NCBI GenBank assembly: GCA_938043965.1
Contig: CALIQQ010000016.1
Location: 22,777 to 86,776 of the forward strand
Length of the DNA stretch: 64,000 bases
Reading direction: 5' to 3'
From: an uncultured Candidatus Saccharibacteria bacterium
GTDB lineage: Bacteria; Patescibacteriota; Saccharimonadia; Saccharimonadales; Saccharimonadaceae
Within the stretch, counting starts at the first letter, position 1. The number at the start of each line of letters is the position of its first letter. Positions 1 through 7,694 of this stretch are shown one piece after another. A program made the translations under genes and the position numbers. The notes under the pieces are model-generated. The model saw only the letters and a list, made by a program, of their open reading frames with translations. It did not search any database and was not told where the DNA came from.

Positions 1-371
1 TCATCTGCCTGCTTCGCTAGCGTACCAATAATATCATCTGCCTCATATTCGTCACATTCTAAAAATCCCCAACCCAGTGCTTTAATCAAATCTACTAAAA
101 GTGGAATTTGGGCATAAAAATCTTCCGGCGGTTTTATTCTCCCGGCCTTATATTCTGGATATATTTCCAAGCGTTTCTTCGTCGAAGTGTGCGCCTTGTC
201 CCATGCTACTACCACCTTTGTTGGCGCCAGTTTTTTTACAATTTCCATTGCAATCACCGCAAAACCATATACTCCAGAGGTCGGCGTGCCATCTTTTCGA
301 GCTAGATTTCCCATTGCATAGTATCCACGATAGAACACACTTTTTCCATCAATAATCACCAGTCTATTCAT
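1..371 (-). CDS. polA: DNA polymerase I, N-terminal part (5'-3' exonuclease domain), cut by window edge
   Basis: The minus strand reads 123 open codons from an ATG at 371 off the left edge of the window. The protein begins MNRLVIIDGKSVFYRGYYA and continues with VVVAWD, a YPEYKAGR-like block and an ECDEYEADDIIGTLA block. These are the metal-binding aspartate motifs of the FEN-like 5'-3' exonuclease domain of Pol I, which removes RNA primers and repairs nicks. Only the first third of that domain is visible, so a stand-alone exonuclease cannot be excluded. A GGAG lies about 6 nt before the ATG, and the upstream kinase gene ends 29 nt away, so the two are probably cotranscribed. Confidence 0.85.
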   Translation of the reverse strand, partial: MNRLVIIDGKSVFYRGYYAMGNLARKDGTPTSGVYGFAVIAMEIVKKLAPTKVVVAWDKAHTSTKKRLEIYPEYKAGRIKPPEDFYAQIPLLVDLIKALGWGFLECDEYEADDIIGTLAKQAD

Positions 372-400
372 CTCGCTCTCCAAAAATTAGCTTTTCTATT

Positions 401-988
401 TTAAAAATCGATCTTCTTCAGCACTTCATCGACATCTTTTTCCAATTCTTCGACTGAACCATTATTCAATAAATAATAATCCGCCATCGCAATTGGCCCA
501 CCTTTTTCCAAATTCTCAATCTCCGAACGATCGCGTTCCTGAATTTCTTCCGCGTTAAACGGTCGCTCCGGTCGCTTTGCTACTCGTTTATAACGAATTG
601 ATTTATCAACCACTACCGCCAGCACTGTCATCTGACCTGGAAATTCTTTTTTCAAGATCTTATATTCTGTCCAAGTGTAGAGTCCATCCAGCACAATTCG
701 CTTCTGCCCTGCTGCAATTAAATTCTTAGTCGATTCGATCACTTGGCGGACTACCCAATCCTTACCTTCTGTCTCCCGAATCATCTCTCGAAAATGTTTT
801 TCACTTTCACCGTCCGCCGTTCGCTCAATCCCCCGTTTTTCCATTTCCTTATAAATCATTCCCCCAAAATATATTTTTGGCAAACCTAGATTTGTTAGAT
901 GGTCCACTACCACCGATTTTCCCGAACCTGACATCCCGACAATCGCTAAAATTTTTACATCTTTATCTTTAATCTGTTTTTCATCCAT
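401..988 (-). CDS. P-loop nucleotide kinase-like protein (CoaE / UPF0200-like)
   Basis: A 195-aa P-loop NTPase with Walker A GMSGSGKS near the N-terminus, a VLDGLYTWTEY block resembling the DG-R-xxE segment of kinases, and a C-terminal RPFNAEEIQERDRSE / MADYYLLNNGS pattern. This order matches archaeal UPF0200 and dephospho-CoA-kinase-like proteins, in which the last block contacts the nucleotide base. The substrate is not readable from sequence. The ORF could start at a GTG at 1003, but the ATG at 988 lies exactly 6 nt after a TATAAT box (995-1000), so a leaderless start at 988 is preferred. It precedes polA by 29 nt. Confidence 0.7.
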   Translation of the reverse strand: MDEKQIKDKDVKILAIVGMSGSGKSVVVDHLTNLGLPKIYFGGMIYKEMEKRGIERTADGESEKHFREMIRETEGKDWVVRQVIESTKNLIAAGQKRIVLDGLYTWTEYKILKKEFPGQMTVLAVVVDKSIRYKRVAKRPERPFNAEEIQERDRSEIENLEKGGPIAMADYYLLNNGSVEELEKDVDEVLKKIDF

Positions 989-994
989 ACTCCT

Positions 995-1000
995 ATTATA
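995..1000 (-). promoter_or_regulatory. -10 box (TATAAT), leaderless start of the 401-988 gene
   Basis: Perfect TATAAT on the minus strand, 6 nt before the ATG at 988. The expected transcription start coincides with the start codon. Confidence 0.6.
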
Positions 1001-1002
1001 CA

Positions 1003-1398
1003 CTAAAAATGTCGATATTCTTTTCTCGCCCTTCCTTTACACCTCTCTAGATCATTCCGAATTTTCTGGATAATTTCAATATCGTAGACCTTAATAAACG
1101 AAAAACATCTCTTCTGGTTATATCTTAGCGAGCGCGCCATCATATATAAATGAGTATCGTCAATCAGCAAAAATCGATCCTTAAATATATTCGTTTCCAC
1201 AAAATCAAACCCCACGCTAAAATCATGTCGCCGCCTAATTATACTTGGCTTTGTAAATAATTTATTTTTCGAACAAATTAAAACCGGCACATCTACCGGT
1301 TTATTGTCTAATATCGCTAAAGTTTGTTCATCAATGTAATCATCAATTAAAATAATCGACTCTTTTGCTACTGCAATTTTACTAGATATATCACACAT
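1003..1398 (-). CDS. Stand-alone phospholipase D-like domain protein
   Basis: A 131-aa soluble protein with a SIILIDDYIDEQTLAIL block followed by a DRFLLIDD block and a final SLRYNQKRCFSF segment. These resemble the C-terminal PLD-like half of ORF6N/KilA-N domain proteins, where K/H-D-R-F-L-I-I-D-D is the degenerate phosphodiesterase motif. The N-terminal DNA-binding domain is absent, so this is either a minimal nuclease-like protein or a remnant of a longer gene. It ends 15 nt before the kinase start codon and carries the promoter of that gene in its last codons. The function is not established. Confidence 0.5.
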   Translation of the reverse strand: MCDISSKIAVAKESIILIDDYIDEQTLAILDNKPVDVPVLICSKNKLFTKPSIIRRRHDFSVGFDFVETNIFKDRFLLIDDTHLYMMARSLRYNQKRCFSFIKVYDIEIIQKIRNDLERCKGRARKEYRHF

Positions 1399-1626
1399 AT
1401 AAAAACAAAACAGAGTTTTTCCCTCTGCTCTTGTTTTCCTAATCTTTTTATAAACCTTCTACTTTATTTTTGCAAGCATAAGTTTTTACACTAACTAAGC
1501 CTTTAATGCTAGTTATAACCTTATTCTAGGTATATTTTTATCATTTTTAGCCAAACAATCACTTTCTTTATCGGACTTTTCGCGTTAGTTCCCTTAATCT
1601 CTAAAATGTGCTAGAATAGCTTCAGT
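1399..1626. other. Intergenic region with a hairpin and a CAAGCAT motif
   Basis: No gene is supported. An inverted repeat at about 1403-1437 (AAACAAAACAGAG against CTCTGCTCTTGTTT) sits directly upstream of the PLD-like gene. A TGCAAGCATAAG motif at 1471-1482 resembles motifs in other intergenic regions of the window (17781, 36915, 37271). Confidence 0.4.
1612..1617 (+). promoter_or_regulatory. Extended -10 box (TGC-TAGAAT) of tRNA-Thr
   Basis: GTGCTAGAAT ends 9 nt before the first base of the tRNA, fitting a tRNA promoter with a very short leader. Confidence 0.5.
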
Positions 1627-1702
1627 GCCATTGTAGCTCAGTCGGTAGAGCAGCTCATTCGTAACGAGCAGGTCACAGGTTCGATCCCTGCCAATGGCTC
1701 CA
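1627..1702 (+). tRNA. tRNA-Thr (anticodon CGT)
   Basis: A 76-nt cloverleaf: acceptor GCCATTG / CAATGGC, D-arm GCTC/GAGC, anticodon loop TTCGTAA with CGT at positions 34-36, and T-arm with TTCGATC. The 3' CCA is encoded. The base pair closing the anticodon stem (31-39) is an A-C mismatch. Confidence 0.95.
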
Positions 1703-1713
1703 TTTTTTATGGC

Positions 1714-1737
1714 TTATTATTTTAATAATCTTTTTTA
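1714..1737 (+). terminator. Possible terminator after tRNA-Thr
   Basis: A weak AT hairpin (TTATTA / TAATAA) is followed by TCTTTTTT on the plus strand, 11 nt after the tRNA. Confidence 0.35.
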
Positions 1738-1743
1738 CTAGTC

Positions 1744-2643
1744 TTATTCGCTTAAATACTGCACCGCTTTTAGTGCCGCCACCGCTCCGTCACTCGTCGC
1801 CGTCACTAGCTGTCGTACTTCCTTTTTTCTATTATCGCCCGCCACAAAAATTCCTGCCACATTCGTCTCACAACTTTCGTCTGCCAAAATATATCCCGCC
1901 TCGTTCACTTCTATTACATCCGCAAAGTTTTCATTTTTCGGCATTTGTCCCACCGCCACAAACAGTCCGTCCACTAAAATCCTTCTAACTTCACCATTTT
2001 TATTTTTCACCTCAACTGCCTCGAGTCTCTTCTCCCCTTCCAGCTTTTCAACTTCGCTATCTAACACTAGTTCAACATTAGCACGATTTTTTACCTGCTC
2101 GACTAACCTTGCTTCCCCCCTAAACTCAGTTCGGCGATGAATGAGATATACTTTTTCCGCTAAATCAGCCAGCACTAACACGTCCGAAAGTGCAGTATTT
2201 CCGCCACCAACCACCGCCACAGTTTTACCTTTATAAAATGCTCCGTCGCAGGTTGCGCAATACGAAATTCCACGACCAATCATCTTCTCTTCGCCTAGAC
2301 CAAGTGGTCGATTTTCTAGCCCAGTCGCAATAATCACCGTCTTCGCCGTGTACGTTCCGTCATTCGTCACAATCTCTTTCACCACACCAAGATTATTGAT
2401 CTTTTTTGCCGTCGTAAACACCACCTCCGCATCCATCTTCTTCACTTGCTCGTACATTTTCGTCGCAAAATCAAATCCCGAAATATGCTCCGCCGTTGGA
2501 TAATTTTCAATATCGAGCGCATTGACAATTTGCCCACCATAAGTCTTTGCTTCAATTATCAATACCGTTTTATTTGCTCTCCTTGCATAAATTGCCGCCG
2601 TCATTCCGGCTGGACCAGCTCCAATAATGACAATATCGTACAT
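1744..2643 (-). CDS. trxB: Thioredoxin-disulfide reductase
   Basis: A 299-aa FAD- and NADPH-dependent reductase of normal length. It shows the FAD-binding GAGPAG (residues 8-13), the redox-active CATC (129-132), the NADPH-binding GGGNTA (147-152) and a C-terminal FVAGDNR FAD motif. It transfers electrons from NADPH to thioredoxin in the cytoplasm. The gene follows trxA by 1 nt (stop TAG, then ATG), so the reductase and its substrate are co-expressed. Confidence 0.97.
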   Translation of the reverse strand: MYDIVIIGAGPAGMTAAIYARRANKTVLIIEAKTYGGQIVNALDIENYPTAEHISGFDFATKMYEQVKKMDAEVVFTTAKKINNLGVVKEIVTNDGTYTAKTVIIATGLENRPLGLGEEKMIGRGISYCATCDGAFYKGKTVAVVGGGNTALSDVLVLADLAEKVYLIHRRTEFRGEARLVEQVKNRANVELVLDSEVEKLEGEKRLEAVEVKNKNGEVRRILVDGLFVAVGQMPKNENFADVIEVNEAGYILADESCETNVAGIFVAGDNRKKEVRQLVTATSDGAVAALKAVQYLSE

Positions 2644-2644
2644 T

Positions 2645-2953
2645 CTATTCTTCTACCAATCCTAAAATCTCCGACCTAGTTTTTAGGCCAACCGTTCGCT
2701 TAATTTCCTCTCCATTTTCGAACACAATTAAACATGGGATTGAAGAAATTTCATATTTTTTTGCCAACTCCATTTCCGCATCAACATCCACTGCTACAAT
2801 TTTATGCTCAGTCGTTTCCGCCACTTCTTCTAAAATTGGCGCTAACATTCGACAAGGGCCACACCACTGCGCATTAAAATCTACAATCACTTTTGTCTTC
2901 GCTTCTAAAACTTCCTTCGTAAAATTTTCTTGATTACCTTGAATAATTTTCAT
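2645..2953 (-). CDS. trxA: Thioredoxin
   Basis: A 102-aa thioredoxin fold protein with the active-site WCGPC at residues 30-34 and the cis-proline SIPCL block. It reduces protein disulfides and is recycled by the adjacent TrxB. An AAAGGAG Shine-Dalgarno lies 5 nt before the ATG. It is 28 nt downstream of the deacetylase gene and probably in the same transcript as rny and the deacetylase. No signal peptide is visible, so it is cytoplasmic. Confidence 0.95.
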   Translation of the reverse strand: MKIIQGNQENFTKEVLEAKTKVIVDFNAQWCGPCRMLAPILEEVAETTEHKIVAVDVDAEMELAKKYEISSIPCLIVFENGEEIKRTVGLKTRSEILGLVEE

Positions 2954-2981
2954 TTTTCTCCTTTATTATTAAAATCTAAAT

Positions 2982-4061
2982 CTAATTTAAAATTCGGTGT
3001 GGTGCTGTCGGTGAATTCAGCTCTAATCGTTTAAATGTAAATCCGTACTGTTTTCCAAACTGGATAATTCGCTCCACAGCGTTAACTGAAAAATCTTTTC
3101 CCTTTCCGTCATGCTGCAACACAATCGAGTAGTCCCCTCTTAATCCACTCACCACATTATTATACACCACATTTGTATTTGTCGTATTCCCAGCATCTCC
3201 GCTCGTCACATTCCAATCCACATAACGATAGCCTCGTTCCTCCACCTGCTGAACCAGTCTCGACATAATCCCCTTATTATACAACCTGCTTACTGTGTTC
3301 GATGATCCACCAGGAAAACGAATCAATTTCATCTTCTCTCCCGTAATCCGCTCCACTCGTTTTTCAATTTTTGCTAAATCCTCAAAAAACACTTTTTCAT
3401 TCTGGTAAATCTCCGCATAATTATGTGTACAAGTATGTAGCCCAATCGTGTGCCCTTCGTCATATGCTCGTTTAATCATCGCGTCGTCTCCGCCACACAT
3501 CACAAAAAAGGTTGCTTTAATTTGATATTTCTTTAAAATATCCAGCACTTTCGGCGTGTTATAGCTCGGGCCATCATCAAACGTCAAATAGACAATTTTA
3601 GCTCCATTCGGCGGATAGTAAGTCTGGGTAGTTTCCGTTTTTTCGCCCACTTCTTTTTTATCCGCATCTATCGCTCCCTCATTCACGGCTTCATTCTTTT
3701 TAGAGCTTTCGCTCTCCTCTTTTTTTCCGTCAGTCTCACCAGCTGTTTTAGTTTCCGTCTGCTCCTTCTTGTCGCCACCCGTTAAAATCTCTTCAATAAC
3801 TTTTCCATCCACTAAAGTTCTTCGAATTTTCTGCCCATTTTTAAGAGCCTGTTCGGTAGTTGCTGTTAAATTCGTGCTGTTTTCATTAGACTCTTTTTTC
3901 TTCAAATCTTCCCCTAGTTTCGCCGCCGCCACCACTGCCCCAATCACTAAAAAGAGCGAGGCTACTAACACAATCCTTTTCTTACCGCATTTTCTTTTTC
4001 GCCCACCAGACATTTCATCTTGCGATATTTCAATTATCAGCTCGTCGCCTCGCCCATCCAT
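2982..4061 (-). CDS. Membrane-anchored polysaccharide deacetylase (NodB domain)
   Basis: A 359-aa protein with a basic N-terminus, one transmembrane helix at about 29-48, a Glu/Lys/Thr-rich linker (50-145) and a NodB domain from about 150. The metal-binding TFDDGP motif (Asp162, Asp163) and the H-x3-H pair (His209, His213) are intact, as is the RFPGG motif. The family removes N-acetyl groups from peptidoglycan or other N-acetylated glycans outside the membrane. It follows rny by 10 nt with an AGGAG site. The exact glycan substrate cannot be read. Confidence 0.88.
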   Translation of the reverse strand: MDGRGDELIIEISQDEMSGGRKRKCGKKRIVLVASLFLVIGAVVAAAKLGEDLKKKESNENSTNLTATTEQALKNGQKIRRTLVDGKVIEEILTGGDKKEQTETKTAGETDGKKEESESSKKNEAVNEGAIDADKKEVGEKTETTQTYYPPNGAKIVYLTFDDGPSYNTPKVLDILKKYQIKATFFVMCGGDDAMIKRAYDEGHTIGLHTCTHNYAEIYQNEKVFFEDLAKIEKRVERITGEKMKLIRFPGGSSNTVSRLYNKGIMSRLVQQVEERGYRYVDWNVTSGDAGNTTNTNVVYNNVVSGLRGDYSIVLQHDGKGKDFSVNAVERIIQFGKQYGFTFKRLELNSPTAPHRILN

Positions 4062-4071
4062 TTTTTATCTC

Positions 4072-5589
4072 CTATTTCGCATATTCGATTGCCCGTGTTT
4101 CACGGATTACATTCACCTTAATTACCCCAGGATAACTCATCGTTGCTTCAATTTTATTTGCAATATCTCGCGCCAATTTTAGTGCTGTTAAATCATCAAT
4201 TTGCTTTGGCTCAACTATCACACGAATTTCTCGTCCTGCCGAAATTGCGTAGGCCTTATCAATACCTTGGAAAGAAGTTGCGATATTTTCAAGATCTTTC
4301 ATCCGTTCTGCAAAGTTTTCCGCTGAGATATTTCTTGCGCCAGGACGCGCCGCCGACAATGCATCACAAATTTTTACAATAATTGCTTCTGGTGTTGTCG
4401 CTTCGATATCGTCATGATGCGCTGCAATCGCTTTCACTACTTCGTCTGGTAAACCATATTTTTTCGCTAGCTCCGCGCCAATCTCTGCGTGTTTTCCTTC
4501 AATTTTATGCGTCACCGCCTTACCAATATCATGCAGTAGCGTTGCTGTTTTCGCCACCCTTTTGTCTGCACCAATTTCTTCCGCAATCATGCCTGCAATA
4601 TGTGCCATCTCAATTGAATGTAGCAATACATTCTGCCCGTATGAAGTACGGAATTTAAGCTCACCTAAGAGATGTAACATTTCGTGTGGAATCCCGACAA
4701 TACCAACCTCGCGTGCCGCGTCTTCGCCTGCTCGCATCACTTCTTTGTCGATTTCGCGCTCCGCCTTATTCACCGCCTCTTCGATTGAAGTTGGGTTAAT
4801 TCGCCCATCTTTCATCAATCGCTCAAGTGCATACCTTGCCACCTGACGGCGGATTGGATCGAAGCTTGAAAGCACCACCATCCCAGGAGTATCATCCACC
4901 ATAATATCTACGCCAGTTGCGCGTTGCAAAGCTTGGATATTACGCCCCTCCTTACCAATAATACGCCCTTTCATTTCATCATCTGGTAGCTTCAAAGCGG
5001 TAATCGTACGGTCTGCCGTCACCTCTGACGACATACGCTCCATCGCCGTCACTAAAATTGCCTGTGCCGTTTCATCAATATCACGCTTAATCGCTTCCTG
5101 TTCCTTGTTCACCAAGGCTACCAAATCACCTCGCACATCGTGCTCGGTCATCATCATCAGCTTATCTTTTGCTTCCGCCTTAGTCAGCCCTGCAATTTTT
5201 TCCAGTTTTTCCTGTTGTTTTGTGCGAATATCTCTAATTTCCGTCTTTAGATCTTCAATTTCTTTTTCCTGGCGCACCAATCGTTCCGATTTTTTCTCCA
5301 GCTGGTCTAATTTGCCGTCCAGTAAAGTTTCACGTTCCGATAATCTATTTTCAGTTTTACGCCATTCTCGACGACGTTCGTCCTCTTCATTTTTTGATTT
5401 TTCTGCCACGTCAGCCGCTTCTTTTCGCGCTTTCGACACAATATCAGACGCTTCATTCTTAGCCCTTCGGACTAAATCCTCTGCCTTGTTTTTACCGCCA
5501 TTTTCGTTTTTCTTATTATATACAAAAACAGCACCTGCACCACCGGCTATACCAACGGCAGCGGCGATAATTGACCCAATTATCTCCAT
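4072..5589 (-). CDS. rny: Ribonuclease Y
   Basis: A 505-aa protein with the full RNase Y layout: an N-terminal transmembrane helix (about 1-25), a long coiled coil rich in Glu/Lys/Arg (25-185), a KH domain with GRIIGKEGRNIQ (about 207-218), and an HD domain with LLHDIGKA. It is a membrane-bound endoribonuclease that starts mRNA decay. The ATG has an AGAGGG site, and a TGCTATAAT promoter lies about 105 nt upstream, giving an untranslated leader of roughly 100 nt, unusually long for this window. It heads an apparent rny-deacetylase-trxA-trxB transcript. Confidence 0.96.
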   Translation of the reverse strand: MEIIGSIIAAAVGIAGGAGAVFVYNKKNENGGKNKAEDLVRRAKNEASDIVSKARKEAADVAEKSKNEEDERRREWRKTENRLSERETLLDGKLDQLEKKSERLVRQEKEIEDLKTEIRDIRTKQQEKLEKIAGLTKAEAKDKLMMMTEHDVRGDLVALVNKEQEAIKRDIDETAQAILVTAMERMSSEVTADRTITALKLPDDEMKGRIIGKEGRNIQALQRATGVDIMVDDTPGMVVLSSFDPIRRQVARYALERLMKDGRINPTSIEEAVNKAEREIDKEVMRAGEDAAREVGIVGIPHEMLHLLGELKFRTSYGQNVLLHSIEMAHIAGMIAEEIGADKRVAKTATLLHDIGKAVTHKIEGKHAEIGAELAKKYGLPDEVVKAIAAHHDDIEATTPEAIIVKICDALSAARPGARNISAENFAERMKDLENIATSFQGIDKAYAISAGREIRVIVEPKQIDDLTALKLARDIANKIEATMSYPGVIKVNVIRETRAIEYAK

Positions 5590-5694
5590 ATCCCTCTTTC
5601 TATTTCCTTTTGCTTGTCGGTATTTTCCTTATACCAACGGTTTTTCAGAAATTTCAAAATTTTAATAATTAACTAAAATCCCCCATTTACCCAT

Positions 5695-5700
5695 ATTATA
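5695..5700 (-). promoter_or_regulatory. Extended -10 box of rny
   Basis: TGCTATAAT on the minus strand. The leader to the rny ATG is about 100 nt. Confidence 0.6.
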
Positions 5701-5729
5701 GCACGATTTAGCTAATTTTAAGTCAAACT

Positions 5730-6731
5730 CTATTCGTATTGTGAAATGTTATCCGTCAACATGTTTTTAATATATTGCGCTGCTGTCGTTTCAAGCCCCA
5801 AGTTCGCCTGATCCTTTGAAAATGGGATAAAATCTGTATAGAAGTAGCTGTAATTTTTATGCGTAAAGACTTTTTTACCAAACGAAATGCCCGTCGCTGC
5901 GTCAAATTCACCTTCCGCCGTTGGAATTCGAGTTAGACAACCCATTCTTCCAGGGTTTAGTGCAATATTCGCAAAATCCGGGAAGTATTGCACCCCCTTT
6001 CCTACCGCATTAAAGCAAATACTTTGGCGATAATTTTCGTTTAAAATGTATGATACTTTTTCCAGACTATCCGGGATCTTAATTTTAATTCCCCAAGTTG
6101 ATAAATAAATGTATCCAGTCGTTGCTTTATAAATTGGCACGTCTTCCGGCTTGGATATTTTTACCCCAGTTGCTTCTTCAACCGCTCGTACCACATTAGT
6201 CGCATCCTTTAGCGCGCTCTTCGTTTTTGAATGAGCTTCATTTTCATTCGCGTATAGCATTACGCAAACCACTGCCGCAATCGATGCCGCCATCGTCAAT
6301 ACACCGAACATGACCGTTAAAACTGAGAGCTTTCGTACTTTTTTACCTAACTTCTCAACCGTTTTTTGCTCATCACCATTCTGATCTTTTTGCGTGCTTA
6401 CCCCTAGCTCTCTTGGATCTGCTACTGCTGGATTTACCGTATTTTGTATATCAAAATGCGTCGGCGAAGCTACCGGCACATTCAGTCGGCTCGCCATTGG
6501 CGCTTGGTTGTAATTTTGTTGTGATGCCGAAGTTCCAGTCATTACTGCATCAAATTCCGCTCCAGTCGTTTTAATTACTTCATCTAATTCATTTTTTACA
6601 GCCTGCGTGTTTACTTGCGTAGCTAAGTTAATCGGCTGACCAGGATTATTCGTTGCGACATTCCCCCTGCCAAATTTTACCCCACCAACCGTTGTTGCAT
6701 TCGTTTGTTTATTTAATTCTTCTGGATTCAT
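5730..6731 (-). CDS. Hypothetical single-pass membrane protein
   Basis: A 333-aa protein I do not recognise. Residues 1-125 are Asn/Thr/Gln-rich and probably disordered and cytoplasmic. A basic stretch (KLGKKVRKL) leads into a transmembrane helix at about 135-160, a short coiled segment, and an extracytoplasmic domain of about 150 residues with two cysteines that could form a disulfide. It has its own promoter and an AAAGGG site. Similar architectures recur in this window (50491, 52911, 61387), suggesting a lineage-specific set of exposed proteins. Confidence 0.75.
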   Translation of the reverse strand: MNPEELNKQTNATTVGGVKFGRGNVATNNPGQPINLATQVNTQAVKNELDEVIKTTGAEFDAVMTGTSASQQNYNQAPMASRLNVPVASPTHFDIQNTVNPAVADPRELGVSTQKDQNGDEQKTVEKLGKKVRKLSVLTVMFGVLTMAASIAAVVCVMLYANENEAHSKTKSALKDATNVVRAVEEATGVKISKPEDVPIYKATTGYIYLSTWGIKIKIPDSLEKVSYILNENYRQSICFNAVGKGVQYFPDFANIALNPGRMGCLTRIPTAEGEFDAATGISFGKKVFTHKNYSYFYTDFIPFSKDQANLGLETTAAQYIKNMLTDNISQYE

Positions 6732-6754
6732 TTTATGCCCTTTATACTTCCTGT

Positions 6755-6760
6755 ATTATA
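6755..6760 (-). promoter_or_regulatory. Extended -10 box of the 333-aa membrane protein gene
   Basis: ATGTTATAAT on the minus strand, 23 nt before the ATG, leaving room for the AAAGGG ribosome-binding site. Confidence 0.6.
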
Positions 6761-6846
6761 ACATAAGCATTATTCAATCACAAGCCAACGTAATAGCTCA
6801 CAACCTTTGCAACAAAATCTTGCATAAAATAAGGTAGCTCTTAAAA

Positions 6847-7179
6847 TTATTTTTTAGGCGCTGAAATGTTTGCCGCTCCACCATATTCTGGCAAAATAAT
6901 CGGCACTTTTTCACCACGATGATTAAATAATGGTACTCCGAGTTCTTCTGCCAACGCATTCACTACCGCCGCACCAATCCTCAGACCCGTAAATGAGCCT
7001 GGACCACTCATAAAGCTAATTTCTGAAATATCCGAAAAAGTGGCCCCATTTTCCGCTAACTTATCTCTTAAAAATGCGTGTAAATTCTCTGCCAAATCTC
7101 GTCCTGACTCCCAATGGTATTCTTTATCATCCAGCTTCAGCAACGTCACCGGCGTCGATGTATCTAAAAACATCTTCAT
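6847..7179 (-). CDS. tsaB: TsaB, shortened t6A factor
   Basis: A 110-aa protein with MFLDTSTP at the N-terminus and the hallmark SGPGSFTGLRIG block at about 57-68. Normal TsaB has about 220 residues in two ASKHA lobes; here only the N-terminal lobe remains. TsaB scaffolds TsaD and TsaE in making N6-threonylcarbamoyladenosine at tRNA position 37. The start overlaps the tsaE stop (ATGA). tsaD lies 27 kb away at 34446. The short form may be ancestral in the lineage, since reading frame and start are intact. Confidence 0.85.
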   Translation of the reverse strand: MKMFLDTSTPVTLLKLDDKEYHWESGRDLAENLHAFLRDKLAENGATFSDISEISFMSGPGSFTGLRIGAAVVNALAEELGVPLFNHRGEKVPIILPEYGGAANISAPKK

Positions 7180-7580
7180 AGCGAAGTCACCTCTCTCGTT
7201 CCGTCATCCAATAATTTAATCAAAAATCTTTTGTGGCCTTCCGGCAACAAATCTTTTACCGAATCCGCCCATTCTATCACCGTTATAGTCTTCTCATCCT
7301 CCACATTTTCCATCAAATCTTCACTCATAATTCCTACTTCTTGCAGTCGATAAAAATCATAGTGCACCAATTTTCCATCAGGAAAATTATACTGTTTTGA
7401 CAACGTAAAACTCGGACTTGTCACTTCATCAGCCACGCCCAGTCCTTTCGCAATTCCTTTCGTAATTGTAGTTTTGCCCACGCCAACATCCCCAGTTAAC
7501 TCGATTACTTCCGGCGCCTTCAATGTCCTAGCCAGCTCTTCGCCAAACCCTACCATCTCCTGTTCTGTTCTTAAAATCAT
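7176..7580 (-). CDS. tsaE: TsaE, t6A ATPase
   Basis: A 134-aa P-loop ATPase with Walker A GDVGVGKTT (about 29-37), the SPSFTL block, and HYDFYRL followed by the VIEWAD motif. All are diagnostic of TsaE, the ATPase that drives the t6A tRNA modification cycle with TsaB and TsaD. The ATG is 6 nt after a TATAAT box, so the message is probably leaderless. The tsaB start overlaps its stop codon. Confidence 0.95.
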   Translation of the reverse strand: MILRTEQEMVGFGEELARTLKAPEVIELTGDVGVGKTTITKGIAKGLGVADEVTSPSFTLSKQYNFPDGKLVHYDFYRLQEVGIMSEDLMENVEDEKTITVIEWADSVKDLLPEGHKRFLIKLLDDGTREVTSL

Positions 7581-7586
7581 GCCTTT

Positions 7587-7592
7587 ATTATA
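7587..7592 (-). promoter_or_regulatory. -10 box, leaderless start of tsaE
   Basis: TATAAT on the minus strand, 6 nt before the tsaE ATG. Confidence 0.6.
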
Positions 7593-7694
7593 TAACTTTT
7601 AGCATTTTTTTCAAACAAACCCGTCAGCAACAAATCAGCAACCAGCTAAGCCGACTAACCTTCTGAGTCGATACTTTTTCTTAACTTACGTATT

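Noticed and set aside
1403..1437. Intrinsic terminator before the PLD-like gene
   Set aside because: The stem is AT-rich, it lies in the 5' region of the gene on that strand, and no upstream transcript needs ending there.
5105..5665. 186-aa plus-strand ORF opposite rny
   Set aside because: It is a Ser/Phe-rich mirror of the Lys/Glu-rich coiled coil of RNase Y and has no promoter or homology.
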